From contig CM055605.1 of assembly GCA_029379385.1 (NCBI GenBank), forward strand, positions 10,017,001 through 10,081,000: DNA of 64,000 nt, given 5' to 3'. How positions within the stretch are numbered: position 1 is the first letter of the stretch; each line of letters opens with the position of its first letter. Below are positions 1 through 10,850 of this stretch, piece after piece. The DNA is from Quillaja saponaria. Lineage: Eukaryota > Streptophyta > Magnoliopsida > Fabales > Quillajaceae. Under the pieces are notes generated by a model. It was not told the origin of the DNA. It did not search any database and saw nothing but the letters and a program-made list of their open reading frames with translations. Both the position numbers and the translations under genes were made by a program.

Positions 1-912
1 TCTATATCATAGACTTGATTATAACCTTTAGCCACTAAACAAGCTTTTAGCCAGTCAACAAAACCATAAGGATAAACCTTTACAGTAAAAACCCAACGAC
101 AACCAACAATATACTTACCCAAGGGAAGTTTCACAAGTTCCCAAGTATCATTATTCTTTAAAGCCCGCATCTCTTCATCCATAGCATTTCTCCACCTAGA
201 ATGTTTTAAAGCTTCAGACATTGAGTTAGGAATAGAAACATAAGATAATGAAGTGACAAAAGAATAATATGAAGGAGACAAATGATCATAAGAAACAAAA
301 TTTGAAATGGTATAGGCAGTATTGGGATGAGCATAAATAGAAGGACATGCACGTTTACCTTTTTGAATGGGAAAAGGAAGATCAGAGTTGGGAGGAACTG
401 GATTCGAAGGCAAAGAAGCAATTGGCAGAGCATCAGAATCTGTCGGGATACTCTTATCTACTTGACGTCGAGTGTAAACCTGCAAATTAGGACGAGATAG
501 ATTACCATAAAGACTTAAAGGAAACTCAGTAGATAACAGAAGAGGAATAGGTAATGGAAAAACTGCTTCAATGTTTGTAGTGATATGTGAGTCAATGTAT
601 TATAGGGTAGATTCAAAAAAGGTAACATCCGCACAAACAAAGAAACAATTCAACGAAAGACTATATAACATCTATACCCTTTTTGTGTACCAGTGTATCC
701 TAAGAAAATACATTTAATAAACGAGGATTTAATTTATCAATACCCTGATAGAGTTGATGCACAAATGGCACACAACCAAAAATACGAGGGGTAAAGAAAA
801 CATAGGTGCCTATGGAAAAAGCACAGAAAATGAAATTTTGTCATGAATAACTGATGACAACATTTTATTTATGAGATAACAAGCTATAAGAACTGCATCA
901 CTTCAAAACATT

Positions 913-1428
913 TTAGGGATATTCATCTAATATAATAAAGTATGAGTAATATCTATAAATGACGATTCTTTCTTTCGGCCACCCTATTTTGTTTTGAAGT
1001 GTGAGAGCAAGAAGATTGATGATTATGCTAGAAGTATTCATAAATGTGTTAAATGGAGCAATAAAATATTTTTTAGCGTTGTCACTACGAAGTATATAAA
1101 TAGGAACATTAAACTGAGTTTTAATTTTAGAACAAAAGACACTGAATATAGAAAATAATTCAAAACTTTCTTTTATTAAATAAAGCCAAGTCATCCTTGA
1201 CAAATCATCCACAAATATAATAAAATAACGATAACCCAATTTTGAAGTGACATGACTCGAACCCCACATATCTGAATGAACTAACATAAATGGACTCTTA
1301 ACTATTTTATTAATGCGAGAAGCAAAAGGAACACGAATGTGCTTACCCAACTGACACGACTCACATTCTAAAAAAGACAGATGACTTAAATTAGGAACTA
1401 ACTTCTTGAGCTTTTCCAAGGAGGGATG
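913..1428 (-). pseudogene. Copia GAG-pre-integrase and integrase core remnant
   Basis: A 168-codon open segment. It carries the end of the GAG-pre-integrase zinc-binding module (CESCQLGKH, about residues 19-27) followed by a Ty1/copia integrase core. HSDMWG (about residue 48) supplies the first catalytic Asp, RSDNAKKYF (about residue 111) the second, and a GWPKER tail corresponds to the region of the third acidic residue, normally NGVAERKN. Such integrases insert reverse-transcribed cDNA into the genome. The frame breaks beyond the third motif and the protease/gag side is deleted, so no functional polyprotein is expected. Confidence 0.85.
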
Positions 1429-1939
1429 AACCCTTGACCAGTTAAATAAACCTCAACACTTCTAGACCATTACAAGTAATTGCTGTTATTCAAATTTTGA
1501 ATAGTAATTTGTGGAGGTAATGTAGATTTAGAGTCCATACTTCGATAAGGAAAAAAAAAAGAAAAAGAAATAAATGAATGCCACAATAAACAACTGTTGA
1601 GATGTGACGTCAAGATAAAATAGTCAAAAGCAAGGATCACATCTAATAATCAGTTAGAAAATACCAATGTAAATTACATATAAGGAGGAGCAAGCCAAGA
1701 ATCTCCCAAAAATACATCAAAAAAGCATAGAAAGCATACCAAATCAAAGCAGAAACTGATATGAGACTGCTAGAACCAAATCAAAGAAGAAATACTCCAA
1801 AAATCATATCACACTCACCTACAAGCACCCAAAAAGGCCTTCATACGCGCACGGTCTCACACGCACCCAAAGCTCCCTCTGCTCATAGATCTCTCGTGCT
1901 CAAGAGCTAACACGCGCCTTCCTGTGCTACGTGTGGTTA

Positions 1940-2230
1940 TCACGCGCCACCCATTGTACTAGCAAGTGGGGGCGCGTGGGCTATTGTTTTCAGGTGGTCT
2001 TCTTGCTGCTGACGGATCAAAAACTTCCGAGTCTTCTTGCGGTGGAGGGCTGCTGATAGATCAGAGACTTCTGAGTCTTCTTGCGATGGAGGATGGCCGG
2101 CCGAAATACGTGACGGAGAATGTACTTCTAGGCTAGGCAGCAATGCTTATGATAATTTCCTAATTTTTTGGTCACCGAAAAATTATGAATAAGATGGTTT
2201 TATGTAAAGGTTAGGGTTCTAGACCGATTT
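1940..2230 (-). other. Copia untranslated leader between primer-binding site and gag, copy 1
   Basis: This G/C-richer stretch lies between the primer-binding site and the gag start, and it matches 29300-29690 of copy 2. The open frame seen in it has no recognisable domain and is not conserved in copy 2, so I read it as untranslated leader. Short runs of a CTTCTGAGTCTTCTTG-like motif repeat within it (about 2030 and 2065). Confidence 0.6.
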
Positions 2231-2242
2231 GCTCTGATACCA
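2231..2242 (-). promoter_or_regulatory. Copia primer-binding site (tRNA-iMet type), copy 1
   Basis: The reverse complement reads TGGTATCAGAGC, the standard plant Copia primer-binding site complementary to the 3' end of initiator methionine tRNA. It abuts the inner edge of the LTR, which fixes the element's orientation as minus. Confidence 0.9.
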
Positions 2243-2388
2243 TATAAATAGATATAAGAGAAAAGGTTGTAGCTTGAATGAATTAAATACTACACCCACA
2301 TGCTTTATTTATAGTAAAAGGAAATGAGGAAAGTACCACATATAACCAATGTATATGGGACTACATAATAGCATAAACTATTCTAACA
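2243..2388 (-). repeat. Copia 5' LTR, copy 1
   Basis: About 146 bp, matching the two LTRs of the element at 24715-29846. On the minus strand it starts TGTTAGAA; the terminal CA at the inner edge has mutated (TATAAATAG instead of TGTAAATAG on the plus strand). The target sequence CTAGG follows at 2389-2393. Confidence 0.85.
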
Positions 2389-2603
2389 CTAGGAAATTGA
2401 AAACAAGTGCAAAACTAGAATAGCATGAAAATCTAATTCGACAAAGGCACATTAAGCACAGAGATTGGCAAGGAGCTTCAGTCGAAAATGTTGGAAATGG
2501 TACTAGGAGAAGACAAATTTGATTGATATGAATTGATGTTGCAATATATGACAAATGGTGACTGTATATACTTAATTACTGAAGAAGGTGGGATTGAATA
2601 TAT
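2389..2603 (+). pseudogene. Fragment of ERI-locus sequence with an unidentified exon-like segment
   Basis: Matches 29852-30060 and 45952-46165. It contains a segment whose best frame reads KFDSYELKLLY-like residues and resembles a short conserved exon, but I do not recognise the family. It begins at the Copia target site and ends at about 2603, where it is joined without spacer to the 5' end of a WRN-like copy. All later ERI exons are missing. Confidence 0.5.
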
Positions 2604-2752
2604 GTAAGGTGAATGTGGTGATAGATGTTGAAGATCCATCTATCAACGACACGAGAGGAGGCAGTCACAGTGGTTTGGATTTTAAACTCATGGAAATCAA
2701 TGGTGTAGAACTGAGGATCATGAGGGTTTGTAGTGGAAGCCATTATCAGAAG
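2604..2752 (-). pseudogene. WRN/WEX-like exonuclease, N-terminal fragment only
   Basis: About 50 codons on the minus strand match the N-terminal leader of the paralogue at 55465-56268 (start codon side at about 2752). The exonuclease domain is absent because the copy is cut at 2604, next to ERI-derived sequence. It ends upstream of the DxE motif, so it has no catalytic residue. Confidence 0.75.
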
Positions 2753-3690
2753 AAGAATTTAGTGAATTTGGTAAGAGTGAATGTGACTCATATGATGTTA
2801 TTAGTATGTAAGATTGTGATTTCTCCTATTTACTTATCTTCAACGGTAAGATTGTGATTTCTTAGGTTTGTATATTTTGTTAAGAAAATTAAGGGAATTG
2901 AGAAAAAGGGATAATTAAGGATAATATTTTGTATCTTGATTAAAACAAAATTTTTATATAATTATTATGTAGGTAAAATAACTACTTTTATGTGATTAAA
3001 TAAATATATATAAATTTATTAAATTAGAGAATAAAAATAAATTAATATCTTATTTAATGTAATTACTTTGTTTTCCTAAAAATTCATAAATATGTATTTA
3101 ATATTTTTTTTTGAAATAATTTATTTGAGTTTTGATACCCAGCTTAAATCATAAAATGAATTCAGTAAACTAGTTCCAAACTCCATCTATTTGGACATGA
3201 GTTAAATACAAGTAAAATAAAATTAACAAATAAAATTCTAATATATTCTCAAACTATTCGATTTATTAGTTTTTTGAAATATTTTTAAATTTTATAAGTT
3301 TTCTTTTATTGTGTGAGATTTATTATTAACTTATATATTGCTTTTATTTTAAAGGTATTACTTTGGAATATAAGATTAAGTTGATGCGATATTAAAATAT
3401 TAATTAATGCCCCAATCTATTTTGTTATGTGTCGCCGTGTCAGCATATTATTCTCCTAATAATTATATACTGTGAATTATTAACTTTTAAAGAAATATTA
3501 TTTTATATAAATTTTTAATTGTTATTTTTAGTATGCATATATCTTTTCTATTTAAGAAAAAATAATAATTGAAATTTGGCATCAATACTAATTGATGATT
3601 TGATTTAGGATTTGCTCTAATTTTTGAAAAAATAATTTGCTTAATAAAATTGAACATTATAAAAATCTATTAAGAGCTTTAAATTAATTT
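2753..3690. repeat. AT-rich spacer block, family I
   Basis: No gene is seen here. The block starts as the 5' flank of the WRN-like fragment and runs to the 7SL-like copy. Close relatives lie at about 20236-22090, 33100-34940, 49780-51720, 56320-57770 and 58826-60220, so this is a duplicated spacer rather than unique DNA. Confidence 0.75.
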
Positions 3691-3693
3691 AAA

Positions 3694-3944
3694 AAATGAA
3701 AAAGTGATTGTGTATGTGAGGTGCAAAGGATAAAATAATTAGATTGACAGCTTTGTTGATGTGCTACCTAACCTTGATGGGTGGGTTTCTTTTAACCCAA
3801 TGGGTAAAGGACATCACTTTAGCACATCCAATCACTTTAATGTCTCACTTGATTACAAGCCCACATTACCAGGCTCGGCACTAGTCTTTTTCATAGAATA
3901 TTATATAAATAGTTATACAATTTATTTCCTATTGATTTTGGACT
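3694..3944 (-). ncRNA. 7SL (SRP) RNA-derived gene, copy 1 (promoter damaged)
   Basis: Minus strand. The RNA 5' end is at about 3881 (GTGCCGAGCC), with a TATA box at 3901-3910 and a T-run at 3692-3704. The upstream element, normally AGTCCCACATCA, has decayed here to AGTCCAAAATC (3934-3944), so transcription is less likely. The body keeps the nested hairpin. Family features are described under the 17470-17718 copy. Confidence 0.65.
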
Positions 3945-4009
3945 AAATTTCTAATTAATTTCAATGTTTTAAAAATATTTTTGTTTCTTATAAGCAGGCC
4001 AAAATTACC

Positions 4010-5050
4010 TCAAGGTTTCTTATTTCGAATAATTTTCAAGTTTCTACTTACTATATGTGTTACAGTCCTACTACGACAGAATTAATCATGGGTGTTAGAA
4101 ATCTAATAAATTATAAATCTCAATAAATCATTACTAATATGTAAAATGATTTAAAAAAAGTTTTTATAAAGATATTATAACTTTTATCTTCTCATTTTAT
4201 TTGTTTTTTCTCTTTCATTACCAAAATGTTCACATGCAAGTCACAAATCCTTCTCAAGTACTACCTTTTGCTTTACCCAATCCCATGCCGGGCACGGTTC
4301 CTCAAAATCCCAACTTCTCTGCAAATACACAGGTTGGTCGTGTGCATTGTAATCAAATAAGCTAGCAAGTTAGCCAGAATCAGAAAAACTTGGTTTCTCC
4401 CAAGGTGGATGCAAATGCTTTGAAATCATCACCTGTTGCATTTCAGCAGTTGCAGGGTTCACAATGTCACAGTTACCTTTATTTTGTCCTATGTAATACT
4501 CTGTTTTCTTCATTTAATTGTAGTGATTTGCATCAGTGGCCTTAGATCACATTAAACTCTACCTGTGTGTAGATCTCAAAAGTCTAAGTTGCAGAAATAC
4601 CATCTTCCTATCTCTTAGATTCAGAAAAACAAGCTTTCAGCAAGCAAGAGAAACGAAGGCAGATGAGTAAGAAAGGTGGATTTCAGAACAAGTTTGACAG
4701 AAGAGGAAGATATGACAAAAGCTGCCAGTTGCAGGTTTTAAGGTTCATGACAATGAAATGAATTCATTCTTCAAAGATTGGCCTGATAAACCTCTACAAT
4801 ATCCTGTAATGATAAAAATAAATATATGGGAAGTGGAAAAGATGTTTGTGAGACAATGCTTCAAAAATCTGTGGATGATGACAATGACAAGATCTATAAT
4901 TATGTTGGTCAAGATAAAGATGAGGATGGCAATGAAGACAATGACTGTGATGAAGATATTGAAGAAGAGTCTTACTCTATAAACAGAGAGTGTGGTAATG
5001 GAAAGGGGATTGAGGAACCTGATGAAGAGGAGGGGGAAATTTTAGACTAG
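4010..5050 (+). pseudogene. NUFIP-like gene fragment, copy A
   Basis: Exon-like pieces in order: a Pro/Asn/Gln-rich segment (NPSQVLPFALPNP, about 4245-4470), a basic segment (SKKGGFQNKFDRRGRYD, about 4663-4720), a segment reading LQVLRFMTM then NSFFKDWPDKPLQYP after a frameshift near 4757, and an acidic C-terminus (EEPDEEEGEILD, stop at 5048). This order resembles plant NUFIP, a nuclear RNA-binding assembly factor for box C/D snoRNPs. I recognise it from the basic and FFKDWPDKPL segments only, so the family call is tentative. The internal frameshift and missing zinc-finger exons make it a pseudogene. It lies directly upstream of ERI-like exons on the same strand. Confidence 0.5.
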
Positions 5051-5110
5051 AATCAATAGTGTTGGTTTTTACTTTAGCCAAGAAAAGTAGAATGAATTTT
5101 GTGCATCTAT

Positions 5111-5545
5111 GGATATAAATAAGAATAGTGGCTGTTTATTTGAAATTGCAATTGTTGCAAGTAACATGGACTTGGTACCTGGTCGACCTGGCATTTGAAC
5201 TCTCAGAAGGTGCAGCAATGCCAAATAAATGCTTTTGAGAGTCAGTTTTACCCGTATCCTATCGAGAACCAGCTCCAATATATTCCAATCAATATCATCA
5301 CTCAAGGCTACGTACCCTCATGACCTCCAATATCAAGAATTTCAGTATTTTGTGGTCATAGATTTTGAGGCTACCTTTGATAAGGATAAAAGTCCCCACC
5401 CACAAGAGATCATTGAGTTTCCATCTGTCATAGTAGTGTAACTGGGCAGTTGGAAGCCTGTTTTCAAACGTATGTCCGACCAACCTGCAATCAGCTTCTA
5501 AGTGACTTCTGTAAGGATCTGACCGGGGGCAATGCTTGCCTTTGT
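5111..5545 (+). pseudogene. ERI1/ERI2-like 3'-5' exoribonuclease, N-terminal half, copy A
   Basis: A pre-domain segment (YPYPIENQLQY, about 5247) leads, after a frameshift near 5305, into the start of a DEDDh exonuclease domain: FVVIDFEATFDKDKSPHP (about 5348-5402), whose DFEAT carries the first two metal-binding acids, then EIIEFPSVIV. Family members trim 3' ends of small RNAs, histone mRNA or rRNA. After the Cys/Gln-rich TYVRP...LLSDFCKDLTG stretch the exon end and splice donor are deleted (compare 54150-54175). Exons for the second Asp, His/Asp and the zinc finger are absent from this copy; they survive in other units. Confidence 0.8.
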
Positions 5546-5699
5546 TTATAAGAGAGAATTTTTATAAGAGAACTAGATAGAGCATTACTTGCATTTCTCA
5601 AGGGGCCGTTGACTCTTTCATGTTTGTTAAATTCTTATTGATCTGATACCGATAACATTGTTGTACTTTATTATGTAAAATGCCATGTTATCTAAAAAA

Positions 5700-5890
5700 A
5701 AAAACTATCTGCTTTAGGTGCTTCAAAGATATCAGATATCAGGAAGGAAACAATATGCTTATTGCAGGGTCCACTAGGTTTCAGTCAAGATGATATTTAA
5801 GGAATAGAAGGATCTACAAAACAATTTCGCCTCTACTCAGAATTGATTCCCTCAGAATATAAAATGTGGTTGATGAACAAGGTTAATGAT
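5700..5890 (+). pseudogene. Unidentified exon-like segment inside the ERI-like locus, copy A
   Basis: Matches 45600-45780 and 54355-54540. One frame reads LQGPLGFSQDD...QFRLYSELIPSE, conserved across copies, with a pyrimidine tract and AG just before it. It sits where an intron of the ERI-like gene would be. I do not recognise the protein family. This copy has a stop (ATTTAAGG at about 5794) where the relatives have ATGTTAGG. Confidence 0.4.
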
Positions 5891-6857
5891 ATTGATTTTC
5901 TGTATTATGCCATTTTTTTCTTGCACAATGTTGGATACTGTTTACACTGGTTTGTTGTTATCCACAATGAATCTTTGCCTTGTCAAATTTAGTAAAAACA
6001 GTCTCCCAAGTATTATCACAAGTGTCAACTGTCACCATGCTCTGTTCAATACTAGGACATGGAAAACAAGTGCAAAACTAGAATAGCATCGAAACCTTGT
6101 TAGACAAAGACACATTAAGCATGAAAACCTCAGAATATAAAATATCTTCTATGTAAAAAAAAGAATGAAAAGGGGAAAAAAGAATGATGATGGATGAGAC
6201 TAGTGTGTTGTCTCCGAGAGGAAGCATGTGTGCTTAGCTGCATGATGAGTTTTCTGCTTCATAAAGAATATATACAAATAGTTGGCTCAATTGCTTAATA
6301 GTGTGCTAAACATCAAACTAAACTTCTAAAATGAGAGGGAGCTTCAACCTGTAAAGCTGACTTGTTGACTGGTGAACAAACTGGGAATGTGAGGAATTGG
6401 GTATTTAGGAAGGAAGATGCTTTTACATGATGAGGCATGCTAAATTTTCTTAAATAATCTGTGAGATGGTACCATTTGTTTTCTTGATACCAGTTCCAAT
6501 GGGAATCACTAAATTTTCCTGTGGATCATTCTGTCCCTCGGTCATCTCACCCTTTTTCCCAATAGTACTAAACTAGACAAAAAAGTTAAAGGAGGATTTC
6601 TTCTTTTTCCTTCAAAAATTTGTTCTTGTTGCCTAAGAAGTTTATGAGTTGTGTAACACCAATTTTCCAAAAACAGAGGACCAACAGGAGAAGTACATAA
6701 GAGCACAAATTCTTAGTAGGTTTGTTTAAATATATATTGAAAAAATATAATATTGAACTTCAATTTGAACTTTATTGCATGAAAATACAATTCAACTTGT
6801 CTATACAACTTCAACTTGTAAAATACAAAAATAGAGGAAAAATAAAAGAACTATTCC
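5891..6857. other. 3' flank of the ERI-like pseudogene; ERI C-terminal exons deleted
   Basis: No coding segment. At about 6125-6150 the sequence jumps from the intron-like region straight to the 3' untranslated region (AAAATATCTTCTATGTAA). The same jump is seen at about 37230 and 54785, whereas 14361 and 47060 keep the exons before it. The remainder is the convergent intergenic stretch between the ERI-like and WRN-like genes. Confidence 0.65.
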
Positions 6858-7645
6858 TTATATAACTATAGGATAGTAGATGACTGGCACAATTCTTGTG
6901 GGTGTCAATGGACAAGTCACAACTCTAGTGGGTGTCAATGGACAAGTCACAACTCTAGTGGGTGTCAATGGACAAGTATTGTTGGTATGAACAGGTTCAT
7001 GAACATATTCAAATACACCCTTGAAGTGCATACCAAGTTGAGAAGAAACAAATGCATCAATGCAAGCATACTCAACTTGAGCATAACTGAGTTCCTCTGC
7101 ATCCCAACAACTCAAAGTGATCTCTTTTGGCTTCTTCATCAATTTCCCAGTAAATGTCAATGCCAGTTTCTTTAATCCCATGTATTTGAGCTCCTTCCAG
7201 TTACTGTATTTCTTCACAGCCATCTCACCCACATCCATTGCACGTGAAACACGAAGCCCACAATCCTTGAACAATTTTTCTGCATCTTCCTTGATTCTCC
7301 CATTCCAGCAAAGGTAGTATTCTTGTTGCCCAAGAAAGCCACGAGAGACGAAGGCAAAGTATCAGCATGAAGAAATTTGAAGATCAGACACCGATGGCCA
7401 GCGCAAAGTTGAAGAATTGCAACAGGATTATCAGTTTCGGGTTCAAAATTGGGACGCCACTCGGTATCAAGGCGAACAATGAAATCACTGTGAAACCGAT
7501 ATCCATGAAGGTGAATGTGGTGATAGATGTGGAAGATCCATCTATCAACGACACGAGAGGAGGCAGTCACAGTGGTTTGGATTTTAAACTCATGGAAATC
7601 AATGGTGTAGAACTGAGGATCATGAGGGTTTGTAGTGGAAGCCAT
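6858..7645 (-). pseudogene. WRN/WEX-like 3'-5' exonuclease, copy 2 (frameshifted)
   Basis: Intronless minus-strand copy starting at 7645 (MASTTNPHDPQF). It has LDTEW (DxE), GMG then a frameshift, and YACIDAF (Tyr/Asp of the DEDDy set). The frame breaks near 7300 through two extra bases (TTCTCCC against TTCCC in paralogues), between the DxE motif and the third catalytic Asp. The same two-base insertion occurs in the copy at 31215-31848. The C-terminus carries three PLTPTRVV-type repeats where other copies have two. A TATA box lies about 75 nt upstream of the ATG (7720-7730). WRN-type exonucleases degrade DNA or RNA 3' to 5'; Arabidopsis WEX acts in post-transcriptional silencing. Confidence 0.85.
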
Positions 7646-7715
7646 TATCAGAAGAAGAAAGAAGCAGAAGCAGAATTTAGTGAGTGAATTTAGTAGAGTG
7701 AATGTGAGTCATATG

Positions 7716-7732
7716 ATGTCTATATATAGGTG
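7716..7732 (-). promoter_or_regulatory. TATA box of WRN-like copy 2
   Basis: CTATATATAG, about 75 nt upstream of the start codon at 7645, is conserved at 31911, 38781 and 48668. It is absent from the 55465-56268 copy. Confidence 0.5.
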
Positions 7733-8020
7733 TTCCACTCCCATTAGGGTTAGGATTTAATATCCTTAACCGACTAAGGTTTCTCTTATTTACTTGCCTT
7801 CAACGGTAAGATTGGGCTTTCTTAGGTTTATATATTTTGTTAAGAAAATTAAGAGAATTGAGAAATAGGGATAATTAAGGATAATATTTTGTATCTCGAT
7901 TAAAACTAAAATTTTATATAATTATTAGGTAAGTAAAATAAATACTTTTATGTGATTAAATAAATATATATAAATTAGAGAATAAAAATAAATTAATATC
8001 TTATTTAATATAATTACTAA

Positions 8021-8259
8021 AAATGAAAAAGTGATTGTGTATGTGAAGGTGGAAAGGATCAAATAATTCGATTGACAGCTCTGTTGGTGTGCTACCCAAC
8101 CTTGATGGGTGGGTTCCTTTTATCCCAATGGGTCAAGGACAACACCTTTACATATTCAATCACTTGATTACAAGCCCACGTTACAAGGCTCAGCACTAAT
8201 CTATTTTACAGAATATTATATAAATAGTTGTACAATTTATTCCCTATTGATGTGGGACT
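8021..8259 (-). ncRNA. 7SL RNA-derived gene, copy 2
   Basis: The upstream element AGTCCCACATCA (8249-8260) and TATA (8217-8225) are intact. The 5' end, at about 8194, reads GCTGAGCC. About 13 nt of the 5' domain (the GAGGCATTAAAGT-equivalent) is deleted, so an RNA would be misfolded. The T-run is at 8021-8030. Confidence 0.65.
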
Positions 8260-10700
8260 AAATTTGTAAGTGATTTCAATGTTTTAAAAATATCTTTGTT
8301 TCTTATAAGCAGGCCAAAATTTTCTCCATCAATCCTTTAAATCCTTTAAGCAACCAACTAAATAATTAATATAATCTCTAACATGATAGGAATATTAATC
8401 TGGTCTCACGAGAAACTCATTCCATTTAGTTTTCCAATTAGCACTCGCAAAAACACTCACCTCCAATACAATTTTTAATTTGATTTGCAATTTGCAGGAC
8501 ATTGATTAGTACAATCATTGTCGTTTTGACATGGGTAAACATTTTGCGAACCTGCAAAAAAAATGTAGACATGTCAACTAGTGCTACACAACTAATTAAT
8601 TAACATTTTGTCACACAAAGAGAGAGACTTACAACATATGAACACCAAATTGAGCACCAAAAGTGATATAATAAGTGGAGCTTTCTCCATTGTTTTAAAA
8701 CTAATCTATGCATAATAAGCGGAGCTTTCTCTATTGTTTTTGAACTAATCTATGCATAATAGGTGGACCATTTCTCCATTGTCTTTACAATGTAATATAA
8801 AAGTTTTGAGAATTATTTATAAGATTTTTTTAATGGATGCACTAAGAGTACTTGTTAAGCTATAATAAATATGAATTTTCAAAATAACAATTTATGTTTT
8901 AGTAAAATCCTTAGAACACTTGTTAGAAAAATAATTATTTTTTAGCATAAACACCACTACCAACCATGTGATGGTTTGATGATCTTACTATATTTGTGTA
9001 GATTAGGCTATTAAACTTACAATTCGGCTTATCAAAAAGTAAAAACTCATATTTTTGTTTTCTCACTGTGTAAGGAAAGTATTAAAAAAAAAAAAAAACT
9101 TAATTTTAATATAGATTTTTGTAACCGGCATCCTGAGCGTATTTGTTAATATGTAATAAATATGATTTTTAAAAATTAAAACTTACCAAAAATGGTAATT
9201 TATGTATTAAACAATATTAAATCATGGTTAATTATCATAATAAATATTACAAATTTTTTATTTATAAAATCTTAACAAATGCACTAATTAAAAAATCCTT
9301 TTAATATATTGGATTCTTTCTTTTCTTGCTTTGCCAATAGAATTAGAGAAAAAAACATGGTGAGAAAAAAATAATAATACATTCAACCAAAAGAAGAAGG
9401 AAAGATAAATTCAACCAAGAAAGAAATTGATAAGAAGATTTACATGTTGAAATGATAGCAGTAGGTATTAGGTGAAATCTTAGTAAAAAGTTAATTTGTT
9501 ATGTTTTTGAACAATTTGGATGATTGGGGTTATTTGCTAATTATGACTTAAATAAGGGGCTATATACTTAATTTGATTGTTCATGGGAGTTATCGCAAAT
9601 GGGTGGTAGTTCTTGGGGTAAATTACAATTGACCCAAAATAAATTAAACTAAATAAATAATAATATACATTTGATGGTAAAACTAAATTTTGTAGGTCCT
9701 TAGAAATTTATAAGCATTTATCTTATTTATAGTTAAACATTTTAAAGTGGTAATTTCTACTAATTTCTTTCTAATTATAAATCAAAATAAGAATTTTATT
9801 ACTAAACTTTAATTTCTTTTATATTTTTCAATATTATATTGAAAAATATTGAGCAATATCAGATAAAATTGAAAATTTGTATGTATGAATTAATTTATTT
9901 TATAATACCTAATTTTAAATCGATTGAATCTCTGCTATTTAATTTTGATAAATTTTGTGGCTTCTGGTTGCACGATTTACTCAGTATCAATCAATCATTT
10001 GCATATATATAATTTAATAGCAAAAAAATTAAAATCCTTCTCCATTTTAATATCAATAGAATTATAATTACTTTAGAACTATTGATTTTTTTATTTTTTT
10101 TTGTTTTTACTAATTCTTCTCAGTAGTACTAAATCTATAGTTTTTCAATAATTATATGTCAATAGTATTGCAGATTGAATTTTTGATTTTTTTTTTTGTT
10201 TATCTAATAAGTATCTAATAATTTTAATTTATTAGAGTTATTCTCAAATTTATGAATTAAAATTTTTTAAAATTACTATGAATTAAAAAAAAAAAAAGAA
10301 TATAATTTTACTGATTATAATTTTTTTCTTTAACTTTTAATTCATTAAAAAAAATTATACTTTTTCAATAATTATTTGTTAATATTAGTTAATATTGAAT
10401 TTCACAATTTTTTTTTGTTGTTTAATAAGTTCCTGATAACTATAATATTTTTTAATTCTTCTGAAATTGATGATATATATATATATTAAAAATATTGTGA
10501 ACTAAACAAAAAATTTAGAGTATAGCTTATATGATTATATACTATTTTAACTTTTAGTGGAAGAAATTTTATTTTCTTAAACACCCTATGAGTTTTTATT
10601 ATTACATAAATATTTTCTATTTATTATTTTATTTGTTACTTCTTTCATAATTCTTCTTCATTCTAATACTAATATGATTGTAACTATTTTATGAACATCA
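8260..10700. repeat. AT-rich spacer block, family II
   Basis: No gene is seen. Paralogous to 39435-42000 along its length and to 23041-24660 and 62197-63299 in part. It contains the three-unit GGAGCTTTCTCCATTG minisatellite (8665-8790) and many A/T runs. Confidence 0.75.
8665..8790. repeat. Minisatellite, unit about 48 bp, three copies
   Basis: Units begin ATAATAAGTGGAGCTTTCTC and end CTAATCTATGCAT. The paralogous blocks have three (39840-39960), two (62570-62640) and one (23440-23470). Confidence 0.8.
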
Positions 10701-10708
10701 CATAACAC

Positions 10709-10850
10709 GGTCAAGGACATCACCTTAATACATTCAATCACTTTAATGTCCCACTTGGTTACAAGCCCATGTTACTAGGCTCGATACTAATTTTCTTGAC
10801 AGAATAATTTATAAATAGTTATACAATTTATTTCCTTTTGATGTGGGACT
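10709..10850 (-). ncRNA. 7SL RNA-derived gene, copy 3 (3' part deleted)
   Basis: The upstream element (10839-10850), TATA-like TTTATAAAT and the 5' domain remain. The RNA 3' half is missing: compared with 42031-42244, about 100 bp has been removed at 10709. The 5' end reads ATCGAGCC. Probably non-functional. Confidence 0.6.

Larger units (their letters stand above)
1..2388 (-). mobile_element. Ty1/copia LTR retrotransposon, copy 1 (cut by window edge, internally deleted)
   Basis: Minus-strand Copia element whose 3' part lies outside the window. Read from right to left it has an LTR (2243-2388), a primer-binding site (2231-2242), leader, the start of gag (about 1430-1540), integrase (913-1419) and the linker toward reverse transcriptase. 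It matches the element at 24715-29846 over its whole length, apart from a deletion at about 1428/1429 where the GAG-pre-integrase region jumps straight to gag. That loses the sequence equivalent to about 27645-28910 (gag end, zinc knuckle, protease). Stop codons and frameshifts make it non-autonomous. It lies in ERI-gene-derived sequence, and the base string after the LTR (CTAGG) is the same target as in copy 2. Confidence 0.9.

Noticed and set aside
2588..2857. An 89-codon frame spanning the ERI/WRN junction
   Set aside because: It crosses a duplication breakpoint at 2603 and consists of antisense WRN sequence; a chance fusion.
7367..7687. Plus-strand frames opposite the WRN-like copies (VIDVEDPSINDTRGGSHSG type)
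   Set aside because: They are antisense shadows of a coding strand with clear exonuclease motifs, and open only where the minus-strand codon pattern allows it.
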